Notes: a model not told the origin generated them from the letters alone. A stretch of DNA of 64,000 bases from CADCVW01 sp964251385 (GCA_964251385.1 CAXUJK010000001.1:1224413-1288412), one strand, 5' to 3'. Positions 8,627 through 16,594 are shown, counted from the stretch's first letter. A program made the numbers and translations.

Positions 8627-9350
8627 ACTCCGCGACGAGGTCCAGAACCCGCGCGGCATGTTCGCGGCGGCAGATGAGCAGATCGGGAAGCATCGTATCG
8701 GGTTCGTTGTAGACCAGCGGCGATCCATCGATGCGCGACGCATGCAGCCCCGCGGCCAGAGCGACCGCGACGGGCGCGCAGCTGTCCCATTGGTGCATCC
8801 CGCCCGTGTGCAGGTAGATGTCGCCGGTCCCGCGAACGACGGCCATCGCCTTGGCTCCCGCCGATCCCATAGATACGATGTCCGCGCCGAGCCGTTCGGC
8901 GACGCGACGCGCGAGGGCGGGCGGACGCGTGCGGCTGACGAGCATGCGCAATCTTTCTGGTGGAAGAGGCACGCGCGGGGCGGGATCGGTCGCGAACGTC
9001 ACGCCGGACGTCGGCAACGCGACCGCGCCCGCCGTCGCCACGCCATCGACGGCAAGCGCGACGTGCACCGCCCAGTCCTCGCGCCCGTCGCGATACTCGC
9101 GCGTGCCGTCGAGCGGATCGACGATCCACACCCGGCGGGACGCGAGCCGCGCGCGATCGTCCGCGTCTTCCTCGGACAGGACGCGATCGTCCGGGCGTGC
9201 GGCACCCAGGGCTTGCAAAATAAAGGTGTTGGCGATCCGGTCGCCCGCGTCGCCCAGCGCCGCGCCCTCGATCAAACCGGTTTTTCGAATTGCGACGAGC
9301 ATCTCGCCCGCCGCCGCGGCGATCCGTCGGGCGAGTTCCGCGTCGGTCAT
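8583..9350 (-). CDS. 3'(2'),5'-bisphosphate nucleotidase CysQ family
   Basis: This 255-residue inositol-monophosphatase-superfamily enzyme shows LSEEDADD (metal-binding Glu at 60-61), IVDPLDGTREY at 76-86 and the second metal motif GGMHQWDSCAPVAVA. CysQ removes the 3' phosphate of PAP or PAPS in sulfur metabolism; inositol-phosphate or related substrates remain possible, so no symbol is given. The start is the ATG before TDAELARRIAAAAGE. It overlaps the convergent FMN-reductase gene by 44 bases, and both reading frames look intact. Confidence 0.82.
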   Translation of the reverse strand: MTDAELARRIAAAAGEMLVAIRKTGLIEGAALGDAGDRIANTFILQALGAARPDDRVLSEEDADDRARLASRRVWIVDPLDGTREYRDGREDWAVHVALAVDGVATAGAVALPTSGVTFATDPAPRVPLPPERLRMLVSRTRPPALARRVAERLGADIVSMGSAGAKAMAVVRGTGDIYLHTGGMHQWDSCAPVAVALAAGLHASRIDGSPLVYNEPDTMLPDLLICRREHAARVLDLVAEFTRAGTGTAGPPSS

Positions 9351-9397
9351 ACCGCCTGCTAGTCGGGAGCCCAGGCAAAAGCGATCCGGGGATCGGA

Positions 9398-9742
9398 TCA
9401 GTCGACGTCGGCCGTCGAAAACACGTCCGCATGCACGCGCGCCGCGCGCTCGATCGCGCGTGCGTGCGCGTTCACGATGCACAATTCCGCGTACAGCCGG
9501 TCCCAGAAGGTCGCCGGAATCGCGAACGGGCGCTCCAGCTGCCCCTGCGTGATCGTCAGCGCGACAGCGGGACTGCGAGTCAGGCGGAAGCGCGACGGGA
9601 TCGCGCCGCCGACGCACTCGTCCGCCAGTCCTTGCGGGAGCGACAGCCGCGCCGCCATGATGTACCCGGCCAGAACTTCCGCGCCGTAACCGTCCAGCAC
9701 CGCTTGAGGGCGGCCGCGCGCGTCCGGCTGTTCCAGTTTCAC
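9398..9742 (-). CDS. Unknown protein, probable flagellar regulon member
   Basis: This 114-residue protein has no family I can name and no signal peptide or membrane segment. I chose the GTG at 9742 because GGAGGGA lies 8 bases before it. An in-frame ATG at 9841 would lie only 5 bases after a TATAAT box and would need leaderless translation. The gene is next to flagellin, and its promoter box matches those of flagellar operons, so a flagellar role is inferred from context only. Confidence 0.55.
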   Translation of the reverse strand: MKLEQPDARGRPQAVLDGYGAEVLAGYIMAARLSLPQGLADECVGGAIPSRFRLTRSPAVALTITQGQLERPFAIPATFWDRLYAELCIVNAHARAIERAARVHADVFSTADVD

Positions 9743-9846
9743 ACGCGAACTCCCTCCATGAGGGGCGACGGTGACGCGCAGGCGCGACCCCATCGCGTCG
9801 GTCAGGTCGCGTGTTCGGGGGAAGAGATTGCCGTCGTGCATGTCTC

Positions 9847-9852
9847 ATTATA
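9847..9852 (-). promoter_or_regulatory. TATAAT box upstream of the unknown gene
   Basis: On the minus strand this reads TATAAT, preceded by GCTTTTTTGCG, part of which is the U-tract of the flagellin terminator. It matches the boxes found before most flagellar operons here. No consensus -35 is visible. Confidence 0.4.
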
Positions 9853-9866
9853 GCGGGCGCACACGC

Positions 9867-9900
9867 AAAAAAGCCGGAATGGGCGAACCCATCCCGGCTT
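9867..9900 (-). terminator. Rho-independent terminator of the flagellin gene
   Basis: On the minus strand the 13-base arm AAGCCGGGATGGG is followed by a 4-base loop, its near-perfect complement and then six U residues. It lies 40 bases after the flagellin stop, as expected for a highly expressed structural gene. Confidence 0.85.
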
Positions 9901-9939
9901 CCTTGATCGTATCCGCGTACTAAACGCGCGGACCTGTTC

Positions 9940-10758
9940 TTAACGGAACAGCGAAACGATCGACTGCGGCGCCTGGTTGGCGATCGACAGTGCCTGCACG
10001 CCGAGCTGCTGCTTGACCTGCAGAGCCTGCAACTTCGCCGACTCCTTGGGCAGATCGGCATCGACGAGATTGCCGATACCGGCTTCGATCGCGTCCGACA
10101 GCTTGCTGACGAACACCGACTGACCGTCGATCTTGCGTGCCGCCGAACCCAGCGTGCTGAGCTTGACGTTGATCGCCGAGGCCTGCGTTTCCAGGGCCGT
10201 CACCGCCGTTTTGGCGGTCGCGGCGTCCGTGAACGTCGCGCCGAAGCCCGTGACGACCGCGGTGAAGTCCTGGTTGTCGACGCTGAGAACCGCAGCCGCC
10301 GTATCGGTCGACTGCAGCGCCTTAACGTTGCCGCCGCCGTTTTTCAGAAGGTTGGTTCCGTTGAACGTCGAAGAATCGATGATCGTGTTGATCTGCTCCT
10401 TCAACGCATCGAAATCCTTGCCGATCGCCGAACGGCTGGCGGCACTGATGCCCTCATCCGATGCTTCGATCGCCTTGGCCTTCATCTGGTTGACCAGGTC
10501 GGAGATCTGCTCCGCACCGGCCGTCGCGACGTCGACGGTGCTCTTCGAACGGCTGAGCGAGGAGCTCACCGCCTTCAGACCACCCAGGTCGCCGCGAAGC
10601 GTCTGCGCGATGGTGAACGCAGCGGAATCGTCCTTGGTCGACGACACGTTCAAACCGGTGTTGATGCGGTTCTGCGTGACGTCTAGGCTGCGGGACGTCT
10701 GGTTCAGGCTCTGGAGAGCCGTCATTGCGCCGACGTTGGTGTTTACCGAAGTACCCAT
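9940..10758 (-). CDS. fliC: Flagellin
   Basis: This 272-residue flagellin is the filament subunit. The N-terminal D0/D1 helices (NTNVGAMTALQSLNQTSRSLD, RINTGLNVSSTKDDSAAFTIAQ) and C-terminal helices ending SIANQAPQSIVSLFR flank a short variable region near 130-190, giving the compact size typical of alphaproteobacterial flagellins. It is transcribed alone, with a strong terminator and a long leader. FlbT and FlaF, encoded elsewhere in the window, are known in Caulobacter to control flagellin mRNA and flagellin secretion. It is the only flagellin gene in the window. Confidence 0.95.
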   Translation of the reverse strand: MGTSVNTNVGAMTALQSLNQTSRSLDVTQNRINTGLNVSSTKDDSAAFTIAQTLRGDLGGLKAVSSSLSRSKSTVDVATAGAEQISDLVNQMKAKAIEASDEGISAASRSAIGKDFDALKEQINTIIDSSTFNGTNLLKNGGGNVKALQSTDTAAAVLSVDNQDFTAVVTGFGATFTDAATAKTAVTALETQASAINVKLSTLGSAARKIDGQSVFVSKLSDAIEAGIGNLVDADLPKESAKLQALQVKQQLGVQALSIANQAPQSIVSLFR

Positions 10759-10917
10759 GTTAAATATCCTTCTGGGAAAGAGACCGTTTCTGCGGCCACG
10801 GATCGGTCCGCCGACCCACGACTTGCCGCGACATGCGGCTCGTCCTTCATCTTGGGAGGCTTTTCGAGATCGTGATGGCGCAGAGAGATTTTATTCGTAG
10901 CTAACAGACACTTAACT
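10759..10917 (-). promoter_or_regulatory. Flagellin promoter region and long leader
   Basis: No TATAAT box lies close to the flagellin start. The best candidate is TTAAGTGT, 11 bases, then GAATAAAA (minus strand, about 10915-10889), loosely like a sigma-28 element. This would give a leader of roughly 120 bases, a plausible FlbT target. The match is weak. Confidence 0.3.
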
Positions 10918-11655
10918 TCAGAACGGGAACAGCGCGTCGTAGATCTGCTGGCCCCACCGCGCCTGCTGCGCGTTGCTGATCTGCCCGCGGCCCCCGTAGC
11001 TGATGCGCGCTTCCGCAATCTTGCTGTGCGGAACGCTGTTGTCCCTGGCGACGTCTTGCGGGCGGACGAGACCGGTCACGATCAGCTCACGAAGCTCGTA
11101 ATTGACCCTGACTTCCTGACGTCCTTTGACCATCAGATTGCCGTTGGGCATGACGTCCGTGACGATCGCGGACATTGTCATGTTGATCGTCTCGCTGCGG
11201 CTGATGTTGCCGCCGCCTTCCGATTTCGACGACGAGTTCGCCCCCGCCTTGATGTCCGCGCCGTTGTTGGGAAGCAGCTTTTCTATTCCGAGCAGCGAGC
11301 TCAGTCCTGCGCTCTCCGACCCGCCGCGGGTGCGCGACGTGTTGTTGTCGACCTCCGCACGATCGTCGATCGCGATGCGGATGGTCAGGATGTCGCCTTT
11401 GCGCGACGCGCGCTGATCGGCGAGGAAGGACCCCGCACCGGCACGGAACAGCGAGGCGGTTGGAGCGGGAGTTGGAGCGGCGGCAGCCGGAAGCTGCGCG
11501 GCGCCGGACTGGCCGATGGAGCGCTCGACGGCGGCGGTCTCGAAAGGCTCGGCCTCGGTCATGGCGGGCGTTTTGCCCACCTGCTTGAGCTTGCCGACCG
11601 CGCCGCAGCCGGAGAGCAAGGCAAGCGCGACGATGATGGGAATGGTCTTGTTCAT
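10918..11655 (-). CDS. flgH: Flagellar L-ring lipoprotein FlgH
   Basis: This 245-residue outer-membrane lipoprotein forms the L-ring around the rod. The signal peptide ends in a lipobox LLSGC (Cys near residue 17). Family signatures include SLFRAGAGSFLADQRASRKGDILTI and the C-terminal NLMVKGRQEVRVNYELRELIVTG...SYGGRG. It is the last gene of the flgF-flgG-flgA-flgH operon, 15 bases after flgA. Length and motifs are normal. Confidence 0.95.
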   Translation of the reverse strand: MNKTIPIIVALALLSGCGAVGKLKQVGKTPAMTEAEPFETAAVERSIGQSGAAQLPAAAAPTPAPTASLFRAGAGSFLADQRASRKGDILTIRIAIDDRAEVDNNTSRTRGGSESAGLSSLLGIEKLLPNNGADIKAGANSSSKSEGGGNISRSETINMTMSAIVTDVMPNGNLMVKGRQEVRVNYELRELIVTGLVRPQDVARDNSVPHSKIAEARISYGGRGQISNAQQARWGQQIYDALFPF

Positions 11656-11670
11656 GCGGAAACCTTCGGT

Positions 11671-12087
11671 TCAGCGTGCGCCGACGCGCACTTCGCCCGC
11701 ACCCGCGACGATGCCGTCGAGCGTGCGATTGGTGGAGAGAATGACGACGCGGACGAGGTCGCCCGCCGCGCCGCCGCCGAGCGCCTTGCCGGGCGTTGCG
11801 ATCGCCAACGCGCCGGTGCGTACGACGACGGAGACCGGCTCGCCGCGCCGGACAAGGCGTGGGGCGATGATGTCGGTGGAGCGGACGATCGATCCGGCGG
11901 GCAGGTTGCGCAGCGCCTCGCGACCCAACGCCTTGTCAACGGGAAGCGCGCCGCGCGCCTGCGCGGGGGTCCGCGCGTCGACGCCGAAGTCGACCGCCTC
12001 TAGCAGCGCGCCGCGCGCGACCGCGTTCTGGAGCACGGGAACCTCGATCGTCGCGGGTGCGGCGAGCAGGAGCGCGAGCGCGATCAT
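11671..12087 (-). CDS. flgA: Flagellar P-ring assembly chaperone FlgA
   Basis: This 138-residue protein has a very short signal-like N-terminus (MIALALLLAAPA) and the SAF-type C-terminal region with NLPAGSIVRSTDI, RRGEPVSVVVRTGALAI and GKALGGGAAGDLVRV, typical of FlgA, the periplasmic helper for FlgI ring assembly. It is shorter than enterobacterial FlgA (about 200 residues), lacking most of the N-terminal domain. The start overlaps the flgG stop (ATGA), so translation is probably coupled. Confidence 0.88.
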   Translation of the reverse strand: MIALALLLAAPATIEVPVLQNAVARGALLEAVDFGVDARTPAQARGALPVDKALGREALRNLPAGSIVRSTDIIAPRLVRRGEPVSVVVRTGALAIATPGKALGGGAAGDLVRVVILSTNRTLDGIVAGAGEVRVGAR

Positions 12088-12869
12088 CGCATCTGGCTCG
12101 TGGTGGCGAGCATCTCGTCCGCCGTTTTTACGACGCGGCTGTTCATCTCGTACGCGCGCTGCGCGGTGATCAGCGCGGTGATCTCCGACACCGGGTTGAC
12201 GTTGGACGCCTCCACGAAACCTTGCATCAGCGTGCCCAGCCCCGGGTCGCCAGCGGAAGCGACCGTCGCCTGACCCGACGCGGCTGTTTCCATGAACAGG
12301 TTGCCGCCCTGCGCCTCGAGGCCCGCTTCGTTGACGAACGTCGCGAGCTGGATTTGGCCGACAGTCTGCATGTCGGGCGATCCGGCCACCTTGACCTGGA
12401 CCTCGCCCGTCTTGGACACGACGACGTCGACCGCGCCTTGCGGGATGGTGATGCCGGGCTGAACCTGGAACCCGTCGGCGGTGACCAACTCGCCCTGGTC
12501 GGACAGCTGGAACGACCCGTCGCGGGTGTAGCCGGTCTCGCCAGACGGCAGCGTGATCTGGAAATAGCCGCGGCCCTGGATGCCGAGGTCGTAGCGGTTG
12601 TCCGTCTGGCTGAGCGCACCCTGTTCGGAAATGCGGTAGATGCCCGCGGTCTTGACGCCCGCGCCGACCTGGATGCCGGTCGGCATCTTGGCGTCGGTGC
12701 CGCCGGTCGCGGAGCCCGGGCGCGCGACGTTTTGGTAGAGCAGATCCTGGAACTCGGCGCGTTGGCGCTTGTATCCGGTCGTGTTCATGTTGGCGATGTT
12801 GTGGGAGATGACGTCGACGTTGGTCTGCTGCGCGAGCATGCCCGTGCCCGCGGTGGAAAGTGAACGCAT
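12084..12869 (-). CDS. flgG: Flagellar distal rod protein FlgG
   Basis: This 261-residue axial protein builds the distal rod. The N-terminal rod motif QTNVDVISHNIANMNTTGYK and the C-terminal helix NPVSEITALITAQRAYEMNSRVVKTADEML are diagnostic. It follows flgF in the same operon and overlaps flgA. Length is typical. Confidence 0.96.
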   Translation of the reverse strand: MRSLSTAGTGMLAQQTNVDVISHNIANMNTTGYKRQRAEFQDLLYQNVARPGSATGGTDAKMPTGIQVGAGVKTAGIYRISEQGALSQTDNRYDLGIQGRGYFQITLPSGETGYTRDGSFQLSDQGELVTADGFQVQPGITIPQGAVDVVVSKTGEVQVKVAGSPDMQTVGQIQLATFVNEAGLEAQGGNLFMETAASGQATVASAGDPGLGTLMQGFVEASNVNPVSEITALITAQRAYEMNSRVVKTADEMLATTSQMR

Positions 12870-12888
12870 GTGTCTTCCTTTCTAAAGG

Positions 12889-13632
12889 TTAGTTGACGCG
12901 GCCCAGCCGGTCGATTGCGGTCTTGCGCATGCCGGCGAGATCCTCGGACATGCGCATGCTGGTCTGGTAGGCGCGCAGGATGTCGACCATCGCCGTGGTC
13001 TCGACGATCGCCTGCACGTTGGATTTTTCGGTGCCGCCCGAGCGCAGCTTGGTGTCGGCGGCGGCGAGCGGGCGTCCGCCCTCCCCCGTCATCATCCCGT
13101 CGCCGCGGGGTGACAGCGCCTGTTCGTTGTCGAACACGGTGACGGCGATGCGGCCGATCGGGTCGGCTCCGGCGGACACCGTGCCGTCCGCCGCGATTGC
13201 CAGTCGCCCTGCCTGATCGGGTGCGACGTTGATCGGTTGACCGCCTTCGCCGAGCACGCGCTGCCCCATGGCGGTGGCGAGGTCGCCGCTCTCCAAGACC
13301 TTGAGGCTGCCCGCCCGCGTGTAGCCGGTGCCGCCGCCGGTAATCTCGACGGGCAGATAGCCCGGGCCTTGGATCATGACATCGAGCGCGTTGCCCGTCG
13401 GCTCGAAGCTGCCCGCCGCGGTGTCGTGGACGACGCCGTAGTCGAGCACGTACGACGTGTTCTTCGCAGCCTCGACCGACGCCTGCTCGCCCCGCTCCAC
13501 ATATTCGCGGAACACGGGCTGTTCGCGCTTGAAGCCCGTCGTCGACATGTTCGCCATGTTGTTGGCGGCGACGTCCATGCGGCGGCGCAGCGCCTGTTCG
13601 TGGCTCAGAAGTACGTAGGATGAGATGTCCAA
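12889..13632 (-). CDS. flgF: Flagellar proximal rod protein FlgF
   Basis: This 247-residue rod protein has the motif MDVAANNMANMSTTGFKRE near residue 19 and the C-terminal VETTAMVDILRAYQTSMRMSEDL. Translation appears to begin at TTG, with GAAGGG 7 bases upstream; no ATG or GTG fits the conserved N-terminus. It heads the flgFGAH operon, divergent from fliL, and the 108-base gap holds the GGCAAAA inverted repeat. Confidence 0.92.
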   Translation of the reverse strand: MDISSYVLLSHEQALRRRMDVAANNMANMSTTGFKREQPVFREYVERGEQASVEAAKNTSYVLDYGVVHDTAAGSFEPTGNALDVMIQGPGYLPVEITGGGTGYTRAGSLKVLESGDLATAMGQRVLGEGGQPINVAPDQAGRLAIAADGTVSAGADPIGRIAVTVFDNEQALSPRGDGMMTGEGGRPLAAADTKLRSGGTEKSNVQAIVETTAMVDILRAYQTSMRMSEDLAGMRKTAIDRLGRVN

Positions 13633-13659
13633 GGCACGCCCTTCGAAAAATCGTCGCTA

Positions 13660-13690
13660 GGCAAAAGCTGCCGGGCGTCCGTCCTATAAT
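13660..13690 (+). promoter_or_regulatory. fliL promoter with GGCAAAA inverted repeat
   Basis: GGCAAAAGCTGCC (13660-13672) is an inverted repeat of GGCA/TGCC. It lies 12 bases before TATAAT (13685-13690), where a -35 would be. The fliF promoter has the same arrangement. The motif resembles FlbD/ftr sites of Caulobacter; this is inference. Confidence 0.5.
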
Positions 13691-13740
13691 AGACGGGAAA
13701 TGCGGACCCCGGTGGGGACGTACGCGAAAAGGGGTGGGCA

Positions 13741-14244
13741 GTGGCGGACGAACCGGAAGAGGACGCGGACGACGCGATCGAAGCGCCCGCCGACGCGCCC
13801 AGGCCCGGCAAGCGCAAGAAGATCATCATCGGCGCGGTGGCCGCGTTGCTGCTGCTCGGCGGCGGGGGCGGAGCCTACGCCTATTTCGCCGCGGGCGACA
13901 AAACCGAAGACACGGAGGTCGTGGAGGCGGACGACGCCGAGACCGTCTACGTCGACGTGCCGCCGATGGTCGTCAACCTGCGCAGCGCGGACGGGGCGGC
14001 GCGGTTCGTCAAACTACGCTTCATGCTCGTCCCCGGCCCCGACGTCGATGCAACCGCGCTCGAAAAGAGGCTTCCGCTGCTCCTCGACGCATACCAGCCT
14101 TTCCTGCGCGAATTGCGGCCCGAAGACCTTGCCGGGTCCGCCGCGGTGTTCCGCATCAAGGAGGAGATGCTGGTGCGCGCGCACGACGTGCTGGGCGAGG
14201 CGCAGGTCAAGGACGTGCTCATCCAGGACCTGATCCAGCAATGA
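13741..14244 (+). CDS. fliL: Flagellar basal-body protein FliL
   Basis: This 167-residue single-pass membrane protein has an acidic cytoplasmic N-terminus, a KRKK stop, a Gly-rich membrane helix (about 27-50) and a periplasmic FliL domain with VYVDVPPMVVNLRSADG and FVKLRFMLVPG. FliL surrounds the stator and stabilises it. GTG is the start, with AAAAGGGG upstream. It overlaps fliM by 4 bases, the usual order. Confidence 0.92.
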   Translation: MADEPEEDADDAIEAPADAPRPGKRKKIIIGAVAALLLLGGGGGAYAYFAAGDKTEDTEVVEADDAETVYVDVPPMVVNLRSADGAARFVKLRFMLVPGPDVDATALEKRLPLLLDAYQPFLRELRPEDLAGSAAVFRIKEEMLVRAHDVLGEAQVKDVLIQDLIQQ

Positions 14245-15161
14245 TCGAAGTCGACGCACCCCCCGCGCCCAAGCACGGGTTGAAAGCCGTCATCGAAGCC
14301 GACGTGATCAACCACGAACGGCTGCCCATGCTCGAGGTCGTGTACGATCGCATGGTCCGCAGCTTCGCGACGTCGCTGCGCCACCTGACGTCCGACAATA
14401 TCGATGTGACGCTGGAGGACATCGGCTCGGTTCGCTTCGGTGACTTCCTCAACCGGCTCGTCCAGCCCGGCATGGTCGGCGTCTTCCGCATTTCGGAATG
14501 GGAGAATTACGGGCTGATCACGGTCGAGCCTGATCTGATCTACGCCATCGTCGACGCATTGTTGGGCGGGCGCAAGGCGGGTGCCCACCAGGTCACGGAC
14601 GGGCGCGGCTACACCAGCATCGAGGCAGGGCTCGTGTCCCGCATGCTAGAGCTCGCGCTCGTCGATCTGGCCGCAGCATTAGAGCCGATCGCACCGTCCA
14701 CGATCAAGCTCGAACGCGTCGAGACCAACCCCCGCTTCGCCGCCATCGCCGGATCGACCAACATCTGCGCGGTCGCGACCTTTCGCGTCGACATGGAAGG
14801 GCGCGGGGGCAAGTTCAGCATCCTGCTTCCCTATGCCACGATCGAACCCGTGCGGCACAAGCTCGTCCAGCGCTTCATGGGCGAAAAGCTCGGCCGCGAC
14901 AGCATCTGGGAAGCGCACATGGCGGCAGAGCTGCGCAAGACGGACGTCACGGTGGACGTCGTGCTCGGCGAGACGGAAATGTCGCTGTGCGACGTGCGCG
15001 GCTTCGTCGTCGGGCGCACGATTCCGCTCGGCAAGGGACCCGACGACCCGCTCGAGGTCCACTGCGGCGGCGTGTCGCTGGGCCGCGCGCATATCGGCCA
15101 ACGCTGCAACAACATCGCCATCCGTCTGACGACGGACGTTTCCACAGGATCGACGCAATGA
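14241..15161 (+). CDS. fliM: Flagellar motor switch protein FliM
   Basis: This 306-residue switch protein has the middle CheC-like domain (NYGLITVEPDLIYAIVDALLGGRK and the SIEAGLVSRMLE helix) and a C-terminal SpoA domain (VTVDVVLGETEMSLCDVRGFVVGRTIPLG). The N-terminus starts directly with sequence leading to NHERLPMLEVVYDRMVRSF and lacks the usual LSQxEIDxLL peptide that binds phosphorylated CheY. The ATG overlaps the fliL stop. Identity is secure; the missing peptide is the odd point. Confidence 0.94.
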   Translation: MIEVDAPPAPKHGLKAVIEADVINHERLPMLEVVYDRMVRSFATSLRHLTSDNIDVTLEDIGSVRFGDFLNRLVQPGMVGVFRISEWENYGLITVEPDLIYAIVDALLGGRKAGAHQVTDGRGYTSIEAGLVSRMLELALVDLAAALEPIAPSTIKLERVETNPRFAAIAGSTNICAVATFRVDMEGRGGKFSILLPYATIEPVRHKLVQRFMGEKLGRDSIWEAHMAAELRKTDVTVDVVLGETEMSLCDVRGFVVGRTIPLGKGPDDPLEVHCGGVSLGRAHIGQRCNNIAIRLTTDVSTGSTQ

Positions 15162-15502
15162 CATTCGCCGTAATGACCAACATCGTGACGATGCTCTTCT
15201 GCCTCGCCGTGCTCGTGCAGAGCGTGCGCATGATGCGGTCGTTGAAGACCGTGCAGGACGGCGCGCTGTCGACCGTGATCGACACGCTCGATCTGGCCAC
15301 CGCGCAGGCGCGGCAAGTGCTCGACGAGTTCAAGGCGACGCTTGCCACGTGCGCGGCGAGCGAGCGTATCGTCCGCGAAGGGCAGGACATGGCGGAAGAG
15401 CTGAGCGTCATGATCGGCATCGCCGACGCGTCCGCCGAACGGCTGGTCAAGGCGTCGAGCGCTGCGAATACGCGCGCCGACCAGGACGAGGTGGTCGCGT
15501 GA
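15158..15502 (+). CDS. DUF6468-like flagellar-operon membrane protein
   Basis: This 114-residue protein has an N-terminal membrane helix (about 4-22, IVTMLFCLAVLVQSV) followed by a long amphipathic coiled-coil region rich in Ala, Glu and Asp. Proteins of this shape sit between fliM and MotE-like genes in alphaproteobacterial flagellar operons and are annotated DUF6468. The role is unknown. ATGA overlaps on both sides indicate translational coupling. Confidence 0.6.
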   Translation: MTFAVMTNIVTMLFCLAVLVQSVRMMRSLKTVQDGALSTVIDTLDLATAQARQVLDEFKATLATCAASERIVREGQDMAEELSVMIGIADASAERLVKASSAANTRADQDEVVA

Positions 15503-16029
15503 TCGGGCGGCCTTCCTTGCTGATGCTGACCGCGGGCGCGGCGGGGCTCGCGGTGATCGCCAACGGAGTGAATGCCGCCGCGCCTGCGGGTGCCGAGCGG
15601 ACGCGCCTGGGCGTGTCGATCGCCGAGGACATGGGCGCCAGGGATCAGGCCGCGGCGCGCCGCAAGCGCGCGCTAGACATGCGCGAACAGGCGGCCAAGG
15701 CGACCGAAACGCGGCTGAAGGCCGATATCGATGCGCGCGGTGCCGCCGAAGCCGCGACGACTCAGCCCAAGCCGGGTGAACGACAAGCGGAAACCGCCGA
15801 CCAGTTCGACGACCTCGCCCGCATCTACCAGGCGATGAAGCCGGCGCGCGCGGCGGTGGTGTTCGAGCAGCTGGACATGGATGTGCAGATGAAAGTCGCG
15901 CAAAAAATGCGCGAACGGTCGACCGCGACGATCATGGGCGCGATGACGCCACGGGGCGCGGCGGCGCTGAGCATGGCGCTCGCGCGCAAACAGGCGGGGC
16001 GCAAGGCGTCGCCGGAAGCGATGCGGTAA
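15499..16029 (+). CDS. MotE-like stator-assembly protein
   Basis: This 176-residue exported or membrane-anchored protein has a hydrophobic N-terminus, a charged coiled-coil middle (RRKRALDMREQAAKATE) and a C-terminal MgtE-N-like helical domain (DDLARIYQAMKPARAAVVFEQLD, then MTPRGAAALSMAL). MotE-type proteins chaperone MotC in rhizobia, and related ones are encoded beside fliM. The GTG start overlaps the previous stop. No MotC is seen here, so the exact function is uncertain. Confidence 0.65.
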   Translation: MIGRPSLLMLTAGAAGLAVIANGVNAAAPAGAERTRLGVSIAEDMGARDQAAARRKRALDMREQAAKATETRLKADIDARGAAEAATTQPKPGERQAETADQFDDLARIYQAMKPARAAVVFEQLDMDVQMKVAQKMRERSTATIMGAMTPRGAAALSMALARKQAGRKASPEAMR

Positions 16030-16035
16030 AACAGC

Positions 16036-16121
16036 GTCATCCCGGCGCAGGCCGGGATCTCAGGGGAATATAGAAGCCGGCAGCTGAGACTCGCTGAGAT
16101 CCCGGCATGCGCCGGGATGAC
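16036..16121. repeat. Palindromic repeat, GTCATCCCGGC family, copy 1
   Basis: Two arms form a large inverted repeat: GTCATCCCGGCGCAGGCCGG at the left and a matching CCGGCATGCGCCGGGATGAC at the right, around a 30-base centre. Each arm is itself a small hairpin. It fills the gap between two convergent genes. Confidence 0.85.
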
Positions 16122-16126
16122 GTGCT

Positions 16127-16531
16127 TTACGCCCGGCTGGCGACCACTTCGACGACCAGCACGCGGCTGACCGTGCTGTCCTGCGCGTGTAACGCCGCAG
16201 TCATGTCACCGGCGAGACGATCTACGTTCACCGGCGTCATCGGGGACGCGTAAAGCCGCGCGAATTCCATCGTCGTGCCGAGCGCCGCCGAACGCAGCGC
16301 GGGCATCGTCGCGCCCGCTTTGTCGGCGGCGGCGGCGTCCGCCATCTCGAGCACGAGCTTGATCCGCAACGTGCCGTCCGAGCGTGCACCGTCGACGATC
16401 GGAACGACCAGTTCGTCCATCGGGACCAGAAACGCTTCGCCGCGCCCTGCCTCGGGCCCTTCGGGCGCGGCGATCGCGACCGCGCCGTTGGCCGACGCGG
16501 CGGCCGCGATGAGGACGATGGAACTGCGCAT
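16127..16531 (-). CDS. FliL-like secreted protein
   Basis: This 134-residue protein has a signal or anchor segment (SSIVLIAAAASANGAVAIAAP) and then a domain with the FliL pattern: FLVPMDELVVPIVDG, a strand RIKLVLEMAD and a long helix before the final VLVVEVV strand. The ATG at 16531 is chosen for the AGGAGAGA site upstream. Similarity to FliL is judged by eye and is moderate. It lies between a MotE-like gene and a divergent flagellar-type promoter, so a basal-body role is likely. Confidence 0.5.
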   Translation of the reverse strand: MRSSIVLIAAAASANGAVAIAAPEGPEAGRGEAFLVPMDELVVPIVDGARSDGTLRIKLVLEMADAAAADKAGATMPALRSAALGTTMEFARLYASPMTPVNVDRLAGDMTAALHAQDSTVSRVLVVEVVASRA

Positions 16532-16588
16532 GCTAAATCTCTCCTGGGCGCGCGACACGCACCGCCGCCGAACGATCCGGCCCTCCCC

Positions 16589-16594
16589 TATAAT
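16589..16594 (+). promoter_or_regulatory. TATAAT box before the small membrane protein/TPR operon
   Basis: CCCTATAATAG lies 32 bases before the GTG start. It matches the flagellar promoter boxes of this window; no -35 and no GGCAAAA motif are visible. Confidence 0.4.

Noticed and set aside
10889..10915. Confident sigma-28 promoter for flagellin
   Set aside because: TTAAGTGT-N11-GAATAAAA matches only about 6/8 and 4/8 positions; kept only as a weak candidate.
13660..13690. Sigma-54 promoter upstream of fliL and fliF
   Set aside because: The GGCAAAA...TGCC motif has GG and GC separated by 8 bases, not the 10 required for a -24/-12 element; a TATAAT box follows instead.
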